A stretch of DNA of 64,000 bases, taken from contig JBANDB010000011.1 of NCBI GenBank assembly GCA_037576215.1, positions 62,001 to 126,000 on the forward strand. Direction: 5' to 3'. The stretch comes from Armillaria gallica. Lineage: Eukaryota; Basidiomycota; Agaricomycetes; Agaricales; Physalacriaceae. Of the stretch, positions 1-13,466 are shown piece by piece (the first letter of the stretch is position 1; every line of letters starts with the position of its first letter). The notes below the pieces were generated by a model. It was not told the origin of the DNA. It ran no database searches and saw only the letters and a list, made by a program, of their open reading frames with translations. A program made the position numbers and the translations under genes.

Positions 1-467
1 CTAGAATACTTAGGACGAACACGACACGATTTCTGGGATAATCGGGTCCCGAAGAGCGGGAGGTCGCAGGCGACGGGCTGCGCGTCGTGCGACGCCGTCA
101 AAGTCCATCGATACACCCAAACATTCTTGTAGAGCCTAAGGTACAAGGTGCACGTACACTCTGCTTACAGTGACCTTCTTGAAGTGAGGACGATCCTTAC
201 AAGGATGACATACGGGAATGGTTGGATGCCTCTACCCTTGGATCTAGTTCAATCTCCTGATCGGAAAAGTGCAGAGATATGATACCGCCTGAACGCATAC
301 CTGCAAAGTAAGAGATATTGGCAGACTAGTGGAGAGTTCCCCTCTGCGAACAGGCTAGCTTCATTCTAATATCGCTCGTGAGCTTAGAAGGAAAATAGAA
401 CAGGAACTATCGCCCGATGGTTTACGTGCCTGTTGTGCAGTTATTGCTCCTACATCTTGGATATTAA
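1..467. other. Unassigned left edge
   Basis: No reading frame, repeat or RNA gene that I can support is visible. The stretch is of mixed composition and lies beyond the 3' flank of the minus-strand synthetase gene. Confidence 0.4.
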
Positions 468-880
468 ATGGTCATACAGTGGCTGTCGAGGCAAGCTGAT
501 CCCGACGCGCAGTTGATCGAGAAATGTGGAAAAGGAAAAAACCTAAACCGGACGCTCACGTGTATAGCGTGTCAATTCGGCGTTTACCGAACGATCTCGG
601 GACGCGCCAGTGACGCGTCGATGCTGAGCTTTGCTTTTCGTTTTGATCACCAAAATTTTCACCTAATGAGATCGCATACGCGAACCTTATTCTTGTCCGA
701 TATCTCCTGAGAGGCAATCTGAGGCAATCATGAATGATATATCGTGACTTGAAGTACTAGCCAAATATTGAGCCTCGTTACTCGAGAAGGAATAAATAGC
801 CATCTTCATAATATTCCATAGTAATTTTGTCCACCCTTCAGTCATAAATTCAAACCGCCTATACGAATACAAGGAAACAA
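468..880. repeat. 3' flank of synthetase gene, copy A of three
   Basis: This sequence immediately follows the stop codon of the acyl-CoA synthetase gene on the minus strand. Diverged copies lie at about 15860-16262 and 36590-36896. All three share recognisable stretches, including the phrase CTTGTCCGATAT or a close variant and a following run ending near the synthetase stop. Small plus-strand frames here (for example 468-710) are not conserved between the copies, so I do not call a gene. The value of the block is as a marker of the segmental duplication: copies B and C both lie just downstream of an F-box gene. Confidence 0.6.
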
Positions 881-3695
881 TTACAAACGACTCTGCGCCC
901 CGGTTGCTAAGCCATTACGCTTCTCCCATTCTCGCTGAGCATGCGCGCGCAGATTTCCTTTGACAATCTTTCCGGAAGGGGTCAATTCTACAATTAACAG
1001 GTACACGATGATTAGGACAAAAGATTTCAATCCTATTTGTTCAACACATACCGAAGGGTGTTTCCAGTACGAGAACCATTACTGGGATGGCAAATCTGGG
1101 AAGGCTGGAGTGTTTTTGAATACGTGATGCATTCGGAAGATATAAATGGAGGAACGAACGTCTTTCGTGCAAGTGCCAATAACTGTTCTTCCATGACTTT
1201 GCCTTTGAACGCTGGCTTGACAGAGACCACTGCCGCAACAACCTCGCCAAGACGCGTATCTGGGAGTCCTATGGCAGCTACCTCAGCGATCCTAGAATCG
1301 TTGTATAGCGCGTTCTCGATTGAGATTGAGGACTAGATCGACAGTGTGAGCTAGAGTTATAGGGAGGAGATGCTCGCTCACGATACTTTCACCGCCGCGG
1401 ATGATGATGTCCTTAACTAATGACAACGGTGAGACTGAGAAGATGGCTTGAAAGAAAAGGAGACGTACTTCGATCTTTGATGTAAAGGAAACCTTCTTCA
1501 TCTTGCATTCCTAGATCTCCGGACTTGAGCCATCCGTCAGTGGTAAGCACACTCTTTGTAGCCACTATAGATGCGAAGAAAACAATGATTTGAGTGGTTC
1601 TGTATAGAGAACATTATGTGCACTAACTTTGATCACGCCAATATCCTTTCATGACATTCGGTCCACGCCTAGGATTGGAACTATGAGGGACAGAAATGAT
1701 AGCAACTACGGGAGAGGAGAACATACAGCCAAACTTCGCCAGTCTGGCCTCGTGGAAGCTTGACTCCGTTGTCGACAATGGCCACTTCGTTGACAGGGGA
1801 AGGAAGGCCGCTAAATGTATTGCGTAAGCGTCTTTAATGAAGATGATGAGGTGAGCGAAGACAGACGTGCTGGCGGGCCGCGTCATGTAATCTTCTCCCG
1901 CGATCTACATTTGGGGCGGATCAATTGCATACCGACGTGGGAACGAAAGACCTACAGCAACGGATATGGAATTAGTCTCCGTCAATCCGTAGCCTTGACT
2001 CCTAAAATTATATCAGCATCGTTAAACAGACCATGTTTCCGAGTTTACAATTCTGCCGCCGGAAATACTTCTCTCGCTCGAGAGGAAAGAATTTCAGGAG
2101 CGGGTGATCCACCAAAGAACAATCCATCGAGTGGGTACCCAACAAGGGAGCTATCCATGAGGTCAGAAACCATGGCCGGGACACTAAAGAAAATCGAGGT
2201 ATTAATGCGAAGAAAGGAAAGAGCATGGAAGACCGTACCCCCCGGCGACGCCAACGTTCTCTTCTTTGATAAGCCTATTCGTCAATGTGAGATAGTGATA
2301 ACACAGGCACACGAAAACAGGAAGCGTACCTAGCACCTATGACAAATGGCTTTAGTCAGACGCCGATGGTTCAGTAACGGCTGTACTAGCCTTCTTCAGG
2401 AATCCACTTCGTCATGAGGACGATTTTCATGCCCGACATTGTAGCAAGCATCTGCATACGGTGAGATGAAACTAATGCACGAGAAAGAGAAGAATACACT
2501 ATAACTAGTTGTTCCGGAAACGTGGAACAGAGGAACCGAAATGAGAGCTCCTTTTTGCGGCGCTTGAGCCAAGGCCGCCGGGTCTGGAAGACTTCCTCCT
2601 CGCCTGAGCAGTGCTCGCCGTCCGCCGACGATTGTCTGCACATGGAGTGAGACGGAGATGAGGGAGATAGATTCGAAAACATACGTTGAGTGTATTCGTA
2701 AGGAACTGACGCTGGGTGCTCAATACACCCTTTGGCAATCCAGTCGTACCTACAAATGGCGGTCAAGAAGACATCGTGTATAGAGGACGATGCGGCGTAC
2801 TCACCCGAGGTGAACATGATGGCAGCGTTGTCCTCCGGGCTGATGGTTGGATAGTCTTTAAAGATGTCTTTATACGATCCATCATATTTGTCAATAGCGG
2901 TATGATAGTTTTCCATTCCCCGGGGAATCGTATTTGGGTGGAGCACCAGGACCGCTGCAATTCCCGCCTCGGCACATGTCTTATCGACAGCGGGAGCAAG
3001 GACCGCTGCACGTTCGGCGTCGACAATGAGGAGTCTGGGCTGAGTATGGACAATGCAGAAAGTAAGTGGCTCGAGAGGTAGCCACCTGCGCAGAAGAGAG
3101 ATGAGCTGTGGGGATCGATGACAAAGCAGGGTGCTTACGCATTGACCAGGACTGGAACGGCACCCAGAAGGTCTGTCACAGGAAAGAAAATGTTGGCAGT
3201 AAGGATGAGGAAATTAATAACGACTTACGAGCGGCCCAGAAAATAATCAAGTATTCAGATACATTTCGCGAGCACAGAGCAACTCGATCACCTAGTAGAG
3301 AGGGAAACAGTCAGATCCTAGGCACAGTTAACTGCATGAGAATGTGACTACCTTTCCTGATACCATAGACGGTATAGAAAATCCCTGCCGTGCGTACTGA
3401 ACGATCAAAAACCTGGCGGTAGGTAAGCCGCTCGCTTCCGAAAACAATGTACGTCTTGTCGGCGTTCTTCTCCACCGCCGACACCCAAAAGTCGCGCAGC
3501 GTCGGGGCCAAATTCTTGTATACCTTGAGGACTTTGCCATCAATTAGGCGGGTCTCTACTTCGTGAGGGCAGCCGGGACCACATAGTATGTCCTCGGCTG
3601 CGAGGATTTCGGGAGAAGACACGATGAGAGTCGGGTAACTAGTAATGGCAACGGCTCCTACCTTCAGCAAGAGATCGCTTTGGTGTCCAAGACAT
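881..3695 (-). CDS. AMP-dependent acyl-CoA synthetase, 20 exons
   Basis: An adenylate-forming enzyme of the fungal acyl/aryl-CoA ligase family: it would activate a carboxylic acid with ATP and join it to CoA. I traced 20 exons with one open frame of 591 codons: 3662-3695, 3352-3597, 3229-3291, 3139-3172, 2805-3085, 2685-2749, 2498-2635, 2391-2451, 2330-2336, 2239-2274, 2049-2183, 1956-2001, 1867-1904, 1727-1810, 1628-1668, 1469-1564, 1382-1416, 1160-1332, 1052-1104, 881-987. Signature motifs are intact: SGTTGLPKGV across a splice junction, GYGLTETNS, SGDLG, IKDIIIRGG, and a C-terminal TPSGKIVKGN carrying the catalytic Lys. Introns are 46-64 bases. One intron (2337-2390) has a GC donor and one exon is only 7 bases. 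The first exon is the weakest part: frame and splice sites fit, but the sequence just upstream of 3597 also reads SSPEILAAED, which resembles family N-termini, so the true start may differ. Substrate unknown. Confidence 0.88.
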
Positions 3696-5474
3696 AGTAA
3701 GATGAAAATTAGCTCTACGAGTCGGTGAATGAGTAGGGAAAGGAGTCGTCCTGCAACGGTATAAGAGGCAGCACTAGCAAACAGAAATGGGGAACGACAC
3801 TCTCATGGGCAAACAGGGCAGCACAACATGTCCGAGGTTTATGACAGTCTCCGCGGTTTTACGATGTTCCTTGTGGCTTGGTTGATTGGCCGTTCGCAAT
3901 ATTAGATATTCTAGACGGTAACGGCACCGAAACAACGCCCACAGGCCCGATGGCCGGCCCCCGTTAAAAATGAGCTCTTCCTCTCCTACGAGTATACTCG
4001 CAGGTGCGTAAAATAGGGCAGGGGTACGTCATCGTGGGAGGTTAATAAGTACCCTTCATTGCCAGTAAAAGTAGGGTTAGCACCGATGCTAGGTTGAAAG
4101 ACTAAAATTGGGACCGGATTATTAATGATATACTGCATGTCGACAGGGTCTAATTTCGTTTTCTGCGGAGTCGGATAAGTCAGCGTATCTAGCATGGCTT
4201 CGTGCACGACTTACGAGGAAAGGAAAATAGTAACACGGCAGTTGTGAGCACCTTCAGCTTCACCTGTTCAATGAGTAATGGAAGCTGATATACTGCCGAG
4301 GATTATTCTGCATTGCTGAGACGTTATCACCTATAGAATATTGCACGACGACCGCGAAACCCGTGCATCGAGGCCCTGGTGAAGTCTGAACGCAGCTAAT
4401 GTTAACTCCGCGGACTGGCACCATGGAGGGCAAACGGAGAAAATGGAAGGAGAACGGTCAGAACACGACCAAAGAATGATGCTTGAGGCATCGATTTACA
4501 AAATTGAGTGGAGGAAAAGGCACTATCATTTCGATACCTAGACAGGTGCATATGACTTGAGTAGCCGCTGAGGGATGTGCTATCCTTGTGCCTGACGAAT
4601 GAAAGAGAATTCAAAGAAAGTGGAACATCAGAAAGAATAGAAATGATGTCCTGAGGCGGCCTTATGCACTGTAGCTTGAACTCAGCATAGAGTATTGGGG
4701 AAAATGAATGACTCACTCCACAGCAATCGATGCAATACCACAATGACGCTGCTTGAAAACTTCCCTTTTAGGAACATAGAACATGAGCCGGCATAAGAGA
4801 AGTATCAGGACGGAATTATTCACGTCCAACATGATACATTCTACGTCACTCGAAGCGAACAGTCGGAGCTTTGAAGACCTTGACAAGGACCGAACCATGA
4901 GTAAGAACTGTAGTAGAAAGCGGCTAACTGTGTCCGGGGTTATGTGAGGTGCGAACGAAATACTAGGTGTCGTAGGCAGTTGATTTGAATCGAGCCGGTG
5001 AGAGAACCTAAAAAGAGGCCTGCTACCAAGATAAGACTTCCAGAACTGGGAGCCTTGAACGGTGTCCCATCGGTTCATGGTTCATCCGATGCTATTCTTT
5101 TATCAACATGTATGAACGACATGGAATGCTTCTTACATTTCCCTTGCTTCGGCATCGGCACCACGATGCGGAGGAAAACAATCGTGCGAAAACGAGAACG
5201 TGCCGAGCCACCACAGCCAAGACGGGCTTGTCATAGGCTTATCGCACGTCGCCATCGCTGTCTGCTGAGAATCTTGTAACGCCGACAAATGGTACGCGGC
5301 GACATGAAGCAACGGCGATTGCCGAATCTCTAATAGCTTGAGCGAACAGCATGCCCGCGCCTGCATAACCAGGTTTCTCGCGTAGGGTGAGCTAGAATGT
5401 GCGAGTACGTGCTAGACGGATGAAGGAAAACTTCCACGTGAGGAGCCGGTCGTCATTCAAATACTAATGTTGGG
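3696..5474. other. Decayed minus-strand coding remnants
   Basis: No complete gene can be assembled. A 73-codon minus frame at 3986-4207 and short protein-like stretches on the minus strand between about 4400 and 5070 suggest remains of one or two intron-rich genes. I could not join them or recognise the family. GC is similar to the neighbouring synthetase gene. Confidence 0.3.
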
Positions 5475-6600
5475 CTACCCGGGTCCTATACGTCGGTACC
5501 CGGCAATGAATCCAGAGAAGTCGGGGATGACGGCTTGGCCGGGGATTATGTTTCTCTCGCGAGAGGGGTCCCAGGTGAAGGTAGTGATATTAAGAGGGTA
5601 GAGGAATATGCTTTTGAGGGCGGATGAAGTGGAGAAATCCTTGTCGATATGGGTGCTGACTCTTCGACGAGGAATCATACAGCCGGGCTGCATGGACTAT
5701 GCCGGACGGATATTCTTGGGCGTTGTCGGACGGAGAGAGCATCCCGTACGAATATATACGTAACGTAATCGCCGTCAGTCCATCTTGAAGGAACATGATC
5801 TTTTGTGCGTCTGATCCTCTGTAGTTTTGCGCTTAACTGATGACAGAAAGGATATCCTTTGTCATGAAGGAGGCGAGTGAAAGATAGACAGTGGGATCGG
5901 TTTCGACGTTTCCAACGGTGTTCAGAATCGTCGACGGGGATGTCAGAAGAATGACGAGGACCTGTTGTAAAAGGTCGGACACGAATGAAACCAGTTTGTC
6001 CGCTATGGATGTGCCGACGAAAATGAGAGGGTATTGGCTCGCGTCATCTGGAGCTGCAGCAGAAGGTCGCTTCATAGGATTGAATGAACATGATAAATTT
6101 GGGCAGCGCCTTCGTTATGGCGGTTCCCTCAGATCGTCGCGGGCCGGCCTTAGTATGATGCTAGTTCTGTAAGAGGAAAATATACTTGGGACAGTTCCTA
6201 GAAAAAGATTTAGATTTGACCCTGTGACGCAGCGAGAAATCATACCCGACGGCTTTACGGACATATACATCGAATTGGTATCCATCGTCATACATGTCTT
6301 CGTGATCTCCCAACAAAATTCTTCCTCCTATGTGTCGAGAATTTTACACCAATGGAAGCGATCAACATCTCAATATCCTCGGAGTCGCTCGCATTGTCGA
6401 TCAAATATTCGCCATCTGATACGTTGAGATCGAATGACAGTACTTCGGCGTAGAGATAAAGCCTGGTTGGTATCTGTGCCAGCGCGAATACAACCGTCGG
6501 GTGACCCGACGAATCCAGAGCCGTAATCCGGACAAAGGGTCGTCGAGTCGAGTAGTAGATCCCACGATCAAGCGGTAGATCACTATAAACGGTGCGTGAA
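5475..6600 (-). pseudogene. Unrecognised minus-strand gene remnant, copy 1
   Basis: Minus-strand frames here recur in a second copy at about 24300-25570, which argues for a real ancestral gene. Stretches that read like protein include DDGYQFDVYVRKAVGYDF (around 6240-6300, minus strand); the other copy has a similar GYQIDVYVNKAI followed by a stop. Other parts appear around 5590-6075 (minus), including ADKLVSFVSDLL. The pieces lie in different frames, and I could not decide which breaks are introns and which are mutations. No family recognised, so no function is proposed. Confidence 0.4.
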
Positions 6601-7160
6601 AAGAGAGATCCTTATCAAAGCATAATTCTTTTGGTGATTGATCATTCGCCAGTGTGCCAGTCGTATGACTCCATACCTACAACGAACGAATGAGCGGGCG
6701 TAGCTTATTAGAAGGACTGTACGCCTACCACATTGCTATCTCGGTCTTCAGCTTCAGCACCTTAACCTGCCTCAGCGCATTCCTTGTGACCTTGACCTTT
6801 TGCTGTTCGCAGTCGTGACCCGGCGAGTTCATCTTTTGCAGGATTAAGGAAGCTGAAGGTCGGCAGAATGTTTATTTTTCTGAACCTTGGAGCTGAAGAT
6901 GGTGAGTACGGCACCCACTGCAAAAAGCAGAAAACAGTACCTCTCGCCTCTACCGTCGGTACAGCTTTCTAGATAGCGGACCCGCGACCGTCAGATATCG
7001 ATATTTCTGTCATCCTTCTGATCATTTGCAGCGCTCTCTTCAGTCCTCACAGAGCCCCTTGTCCTCATTCTACCACTCTTCTCCCTGCTGCTCGACCTCA
7101 ACCTCCTTCGCCTCATACCATTCAACACGTTCAATTTCACCATCGCCTTTCCTCCTTTGC
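6530..7160. repeat. Duplicated segment, uninterrupted copy
   Basis: The same order of sequence is found at about 36915-37027 plus 38550-39060, where roughly 1.5 kb of other DNA interrupts it. Another partial copy of the first 140 bases lies near 25420-25530. Because it is uninterrupted, this copy serves as an 'empty site' for the insertions at 37028-38530. No gene recognised. Confidence 0.55.
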
Positions 7161-8919
7161 ATCGTTGGGCGTGATCTCCCCGCAGGGCATCGGTGATTTG
7201 TCAATGTGCCCCTTCTTCGAAAACGGTAGGGCTGGCTCCTCCAAGTCGTTAGAAATACCAATACAATAGCAATAAAGCTGCCCACCTAACGAGTATCGGT
7301 CATTTACTTCGATCCGCCAAGGTTTTATCGGTGTTGGTACAGTATCTGCATTTTTCACGTCCGGAAAATAACGAAATAGTTCCCTGGTACGTACCACATG
7401 TTTATCCTAAGAACAAGAAAAATTCAAGAAAAATTGCTTCGAGAAGTCTCCAACCTGTTTTTCGATTTCACTTATATAGCACTATTAAATGATCAGAGAC
7501 ATTAATTTTTCATGTAGAAAGGCTCTCCACCTGCCAGTATGAGCAAGTACGTCTATCCGCATGATGATGGTGGTGCGGGGGGTGATCGTAAAGGATGAAG
7601 CGTTACTGTCACAAACTGTCACGAGCGCGTCGCGGTCCGGTCCGCATAGAACCGATCTCGTTTCGAGAATCTAGATCTCATCGGGACAACGAAGCCTTTT
7701 ACGAAGTTTCATCGCTGCCATCGTGGCGTTTGCGTGGTGTACCATTGCAAGCTTCGCATACACCCTACCAGGCTGGTTTTAGCTCCTCAGAAACACGAAG
7801 TTGGAAGGGAAAATACGTGAAAAGTGGAGGTGGTGATCCGGATCGCATCCCTAACACCGTAAGAACCAGTCCCACAAACAAAATACGTGTGTTAGCTCGT
7901 TTTCTCATAGAGAAAGCATGCACGCAATGGGCATCTCTTGCTCCGCTGAAAGAATGTTAATATCCAGCACATCTCCTTTCCGCCCGTATCCCGGGGTCGA
8001 TCGATTAATTTTGAATGAAACAGAATGATAAACGCGCGCTCATCCGCTTCACATCTTGATTCTTGAAAATTGCTCCTTGATTTGGTGTCTGACTCCATGG
8101 GAACGCATAGGCAATGCACACGGCAATAAACACTGTCAGAACGGGACATTGCGATCCCTCGCAAGATGGAGTAATATGCCCTGGTCAGATGCCATGGAAT
8201 ATGAGTATGCAAGTTGGATATCAATAACCAGACTGATATCGGGGAAGGCGCGGTCGTGATGCTGTTCTGTACATTAAATGACACAAGCATACGGCACTGA
8301 TCACGTTTCCACTCTTTCCCTCGCTGCTGCCGCACTGTCATCCTTGGCGTCAGGAAATTTTTTAGAGTTGTCTGTGATCGAGTCAGACGAGAGGTATTAC
8401 AAGGTAATAATACATGTAAGCCGCACAATTATTGTAGTCCAGAGGCTTCTGCAACTCCGGACTTCCGGTTATCATATCAAGTACATGTACCAGAATAGTT
8501 TCTACTACATAAAAACACGAAGAGTAGGTACAGCGTGATGGCATTGATACCAGTCTGAGGAAGAATTTGTACCTGCGAATGAACTGTGGGTGCAGCCAGC
8601 AAAGCTGGAATGCAAACTCTGTAATTACCGGATTCTAAGTCAGGCCAAAATAGTAGCCCAGTATGGTCCTCATGTCTATCCGTTTACCTCCAGGCGGTCT
8701 TGGCCCGGAGAGGCAACGTTTATTTTATCACAGCTAGAGAACGAGTATTTTTAGTTTCTTAGTTGTTCCATGAAAGACGGCCCAGATCTCCAGAGATTGC
8801 TACGTCCATGACCGCTTACTCTTTCCTTCATTGCAGATGAACATAAAGGCCACCACCGCAGAGCTTTATCAGTTCCTCCGTCGCACTTCCATCGCACGAC
8901 TTCCGAATTCCAAGCCACA

Positions 8920-10170
8920 ATGTCGTCTGAGGTAAAAATTACATACCTTTCGCCTTTGACTTACGGGCTCACTTGAGTCTAGAAAATTATGCTCCCCCCC
9001 ATTGAGAGTTTGCTACATGTTTGTACTTTGGATATCTCATACCGTCCCTTCCCTCATACATACCTGATACCCTAGGTGGTCCCAACACCTGGACAACAAC
9101 TTAGACAGCTTGTACAGCCGAATGGCGCCTCCATTGGGGTGATGCTTACATCCCCAGCCGTTGTGCGCTTCCCCAAATTTCCTACTCACCCACAGTGTCT
9201 GATTAGTGTCCTAGATCAACATCGACTCTGACGGACACGAATGCATCGAAGGTCCACTGACACAGAACCAACGACATATATTTCAAGGAATGGCTCATGG
9301 TTCTGTGCTAAAACGTTGCGTAGGTCCATTCTCCCCCAATAATCAAATGTATCATTGCACAAGACTTGTCTAGCCTCCGGGAAACAACTATGTTGTTCCA
9401 AAAAAGTGGGCGGTATTTTTAGGTGGTACGACGACTGGAGTATGCAATCAAGCGCTTTGTCTCTTGCCAGAAGCCGAATTTCATAGGAATATGGTTAATT
9501 CCCCGTCACTGGTACGTGCCAAGAGCCCATATACTGCGATCCACCAGTAATCACAAATTTTTTTGAGGTGTACATACAGTCTACCAATGCCCAAGGCTCA
9601 TCATTCCGGTTATTTCTACACCGAAATCCAAAGGACGAACGTTCGATTCTGCCAATATTCTCGGTTATCCCCTTCATCCCAGCCGACCCTATGGACAGCG
9701 CGCTTAATCTTCCCGGTGTTAGCATTGCTCGCTCGTTGTCTAAGGAACAAGATATACTGGTGAATGCTAACAGTTTCATCGAGGGCCCTATGCTCGGGAG
9801 TGATATTCAAGTCCTCAAAGTCAATATCATAGTACGTAATTTGCAAGTATCGTGATGTACGGCGCCAATCTCTCATATCGGAATCTAGATAACCGGTTAC
9901 GAGGATAACGGCCAAGGCATCACAATACCACTCGAGTGCAGTCATGGGCTCTTATCGCACCTTGGATTAGCGCAGACTGTTTCAGAGAGAATCCGTTGTG
10001 TAATCCATCAGGTACGCCCATAAGTCATCCAGACTTCCTGATATTTCAGCCATGAATCGTAGAAGAATAATCACCCATGACCCTTCGACGAAACAAATAT
10101 GAGACTGGTAGCCATGTATTCAACGGATGACAGGGGAAGGCTTTGGAATGTAGCCTATGCGATCGTGAAA
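8920..10170 (+). pseudogene. Gene U copy 1, uncharacterised multi-exon gene with one stop
   Basis: Eight exons join in one frame: 8920-8931, 8983-9018, 9076-9138, 9215-9319, 9374-9511, 9568-9846, 9889-10011, 10063-10170. They give 288 codons, all at phase 0, starting MSSEKIMLPPIESLL. Every junction has GT-AG signs and the same model fits copy 2 (31339-32587). Between copies many changes are synonymous: in exon 8 I count about eight silent and two replacement codon changes (both Met to Ile) over the 30 codons that follow PFDET. One codon in exon 8 is TGA where copy 2 has AGA, so this copy is probably broken. The 3' end is not resolved; a further exon-like stretch, ACALVPEFTLGFNV, is seen near 10310-10350. 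I do not recognise the family; no transmembrane segment or known motif is obvious. Confidence 0.65.
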
Positions 10171-12700
10171 GTCTAAATTTGGGATGTACATAGAAGTGAC
10201 TTTTTGGTACATCCGTCGTTTAATTTTCTCCCATGTCTGATGAGATTCGGTAACTCACCAAGTTGCGACCAATCGAAAAAAGACCTCCATGACGGCGCAA
10301 TTTCAAGATGCTTGTGCCTTGGTCCCGGAGTTTACGCTCGGATTTAATGTCATCGCATAAGATCCATAGAAATCACTTTCTAATACGTACAGAGTGTCAG
10401 CGGGGGTATCGAGGGCTGATTCGGTCCATATGAAGTTTGTGTCAGCCCCTAGCGCCAATAATAGATAAATAATCATGAAGACGTTCGCATGCCCGGTGAT
10501 TTGGACAAGGCAGTGTATGAAATATTACATTCAGGATTCACAGACAGTACGATTACGCTCAACCCTGAACGTTTGAAAGGTGGCTGAAGATTTATCGGCG
10601 AGTTTATTCCGACGTCAGCTCTGTCGGGGCTCCTGAGAAACATAATGGACTTTCAGGCCAGGAGGTCCTAAACCAAAACTCCGTAAGGATACTTAGCCAT
10701 ATCAATTTCAAATGATGAATAAATGAAGTATTGGTTACAAAGGGCCTACCGTGATCTTCCGATCTATATTATTGTTCTGAATATCTGGGTTAAATTCGCT
10801 GCCTTGAAAATACATGTATGAGAACAAGGCCAAAAGATGTGCAAACTTCGCCCTAGGCCGGAATAACGTCGTACAGAGAAGTGTTACATGACTACGCACT
10901 CTGATTGCGGATACAGTCATTGTCAGTATCAACTCATTCAGCCATTCCTGATGGATGGATCCATCCATGAGGTCATTTCCGGTCTCTTGTTAGATTGGTA
11001 CAATTACGATAGAACATGTCAGCTCATTGGATTGGCTGCCCGAATGCTAGTGCTTCGTGGTTACTGACAATAATCGAAGCAGATGGACCACCACGCTGTG
11101 TACTAAGAACAATCCTTAGCATCAAATTAAAGTCTAGAATGAGACATCGTACCTGAATTTGTAAACGAGACACCTTTTACCAGAGGACCTGTCTCGATTC
11201 AGGGCTCAAGATGTCGTTTATGAAAAGCGACGTCGTCCGCCACCACCGTATTCCCGAGGTGGGCACCTGACACAACAAAACTTCTGCTCTTGATGTGCAG
11301 CCCAAGTCCAGTTGCGTGTCAGGAGTTTTATGGGTGCAATATAAATAAATTGCGATCTTCAGACCTGAATCCACATATTATCAAAAGCAGAGATTCTTCT
11401 CAAGAAGGCCTAACATTAGTGGAGTGGACGACAAATCCTTTTCCGAGATAAAAGGTCTAGATTCCAATGTGACCGTACGCATACATGCTCGAAATAATGA
11501 TAAGCGCCATGGTGGCCATGAATGCTGTCAGATGCGGCTCTAGAGATGTAGTATCGGAGTGGCGTGTCTCCGCGCACTTCCAATGAAAAAAACATGCTGA
11601 TAGGGTAAAATGTGTACGCCCTTGTATGCGTACCCCGTGGATAAGTAAGATTTACTCGACAAGAAAATTTCCGGTAGCATTAAAACCTTCATGTAAAGTT
11701 GTAATATCTGTCAACGTGTATTGCTGGCAGCGCACACGGAGAATCACCCAGGTTGTTAGGCTATTCTAGAGTCATGGCATTTTAATTAATCATTGACAAC
11801 GGAAAACAGGGACGAAAAGGAACGATAGTGTCGAGATACGGCATCTGCTTCTTCGTCAGTCTGATATCCAGACTTTCGACGCCCCCTTTAACATGCCCGA
11901 CTCTGCTGGCTCCGATTACCAGGGAACCGCGCGGTAGCATGTGCATAGCGTAGGTGATAACGGCTTTTATATAACAGAGGTATTAGTCGGAGAAGATTCA
12001 GAAGATATCTGCCGAACACACCAAATGACAATCCCTGGAGGACCGGCCTCACGCCCAACGACCTAAGTACAGGGCGATAGGCTATCTAATTCCACTTCGC
12101 TGTCCTCGCAGTAGGCGCGAGGATGTATCATATTCCCCCTGATCTCTCTCCTCACCATCTTCCTTCGTCCGTACTGAACTGCTCGGAAGGGAGTACATCC
12201 CACGGACTGAGCAACATCACCGTTCAAATCATCGCTCAATGGGGTGCCAATGACCTTACTACACCAGTGACCATGAAAGATATCTTCCTGAGATATATTG
12301 CGTTCTGTCTAGCTCGAAGTACGACAGTAACCGGCTGGTCGGCTATCCTGGTACAAGACCCTGCAGAGCGAGACCAGGCTGTGGAGGTTATCCATCGTTG
12401 AAGAACGTTCGTATCTCCCATTCCTATCCGTATAGGTAGGACTTGTTTGTACAGTCCTGTTGGGACTTTGGGGATTGCCTCCCCTCGACGGTGAGTATAA
12501 GCAATTCGCGCTTTATCCGACGTGTTTGACTTTTTATGTGGTAGAGTCGTTGCCGCATGTGTATTCCGAACTGTACTATGGCCCGTGAAGATAAATCAGT
12601 GAAAGGATGGATCATCGTTGGAAGATAGTGTTTCGCAGAGAGATTATTAGACAGGGACACCACGGAGCGCGATGCCTACAATGGATAGGTCGGCAAGGGA
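10171..12700. other. Unresolved part of block 1
   Basis: Patchy similarity to 32588-33900 shows that this is part of the duplication. It may hold more exons of gene U on the plus strand, but frames are lost in one or the other copy: a missing C in copy 2 shifts the frame near 32773. A 92-codon plus frame at 12123-12401 has no clear counterpart. No feature is firmly supported. Confidence 0.3.
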
Positions 12701-12736
12701 ATCTTATTAGAGGGATTTTATTTCTACTTTTGATGG

Positions 12737-13266
12737 ATGATGGCAAACGGCAGTGTCAATGGACGAAAAGCCAGAGGAGTGAGGCAGAGCCCCACCTCGT
12801 TGCTCCAGTGGACACTTGACGGTGACTCCGCCACACGTCTGAACTTCATACACTCGGTCGCCTCTCGGGAAGAGCATAAGAAGCCAAAAACATCAAAAAA
12901 TGCTGATGGTGTGAAGCCTATTAAACTGAATCGAGCGACATCGCAACAACTTGAGAGAAAGGCACGTAACAAGTTCAATTAAATTCACCGGGAAAAACGG
13001 TACTGATGGTCTTGACTGTCGAGAACTCCGAACGTCTGCGACATCTGGTCGTGGCAGCTGTCAAATCCGGAAACAATCTGTTTCCACATATAACCACCAG
13101 CTTTGTTGCCCGACGCGACCGCATATCCTTTATGACGCCTGACAGGCTGAAGTTCAATGTTCTTGCGTCATCGCGGCTGATAGCCGTGCGATACAAGATA
13201 AGAAGAGCGGCATTTCTCGGACCGCTAAAAGTTCCCGGAAGCGTGAGACGATACAACTTCCTTTGA
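12737..13266 (+). pseudogene. Conserved plus-strand coding stretch, copy 1
   Basis: Two plus-strand frames, 12737-12982 and 13006-13266, have counterparts in block 2 at about 34030-34476. The second frame contains LFPHITTSFVARRDRISFM; copy 2 reads LFPHISPSFVARRDHVSFM, and several codon differences are silent. This suggests plus-strand coding, possibly late exons of gene U or a separate small gene. The first frame is broken in copy 2. Function unknown. Confidence 0.35.
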
Positions 13267-13466
13267 ACTTACCAACTCGGGGCCGATCGCATAATCGTCC
13301 ACTGCTGTCGACAAAGGCCGCAAAAACTACGTAGGAACAGCTTTTTTCAATCATGGATTGAGAGACACTGACAAGTGACTTAGGTTCAAAGCCCAGTTTG
13401 CAAATCATTCAGCTCTCGCCTTCTGTATTCGACATCTTCAAATTCTACCCAAGAACTTTCCTCTGA

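Noticed and set aside
3668..3670. TTG at 3670 as start of the synthetase
   Set aside because: Non-ATG start is unlikely in a basidiomycete. A short first exon with ATG at 3695 keeps the frame with a normal-sized intron.
9616..9945. 110-codon minus-strand frame opposite gene U
   Set aside because: It has a stop in the second copy (TGG to TGA), and the differences between copies are silent in the plus-strand frame, not in this one.
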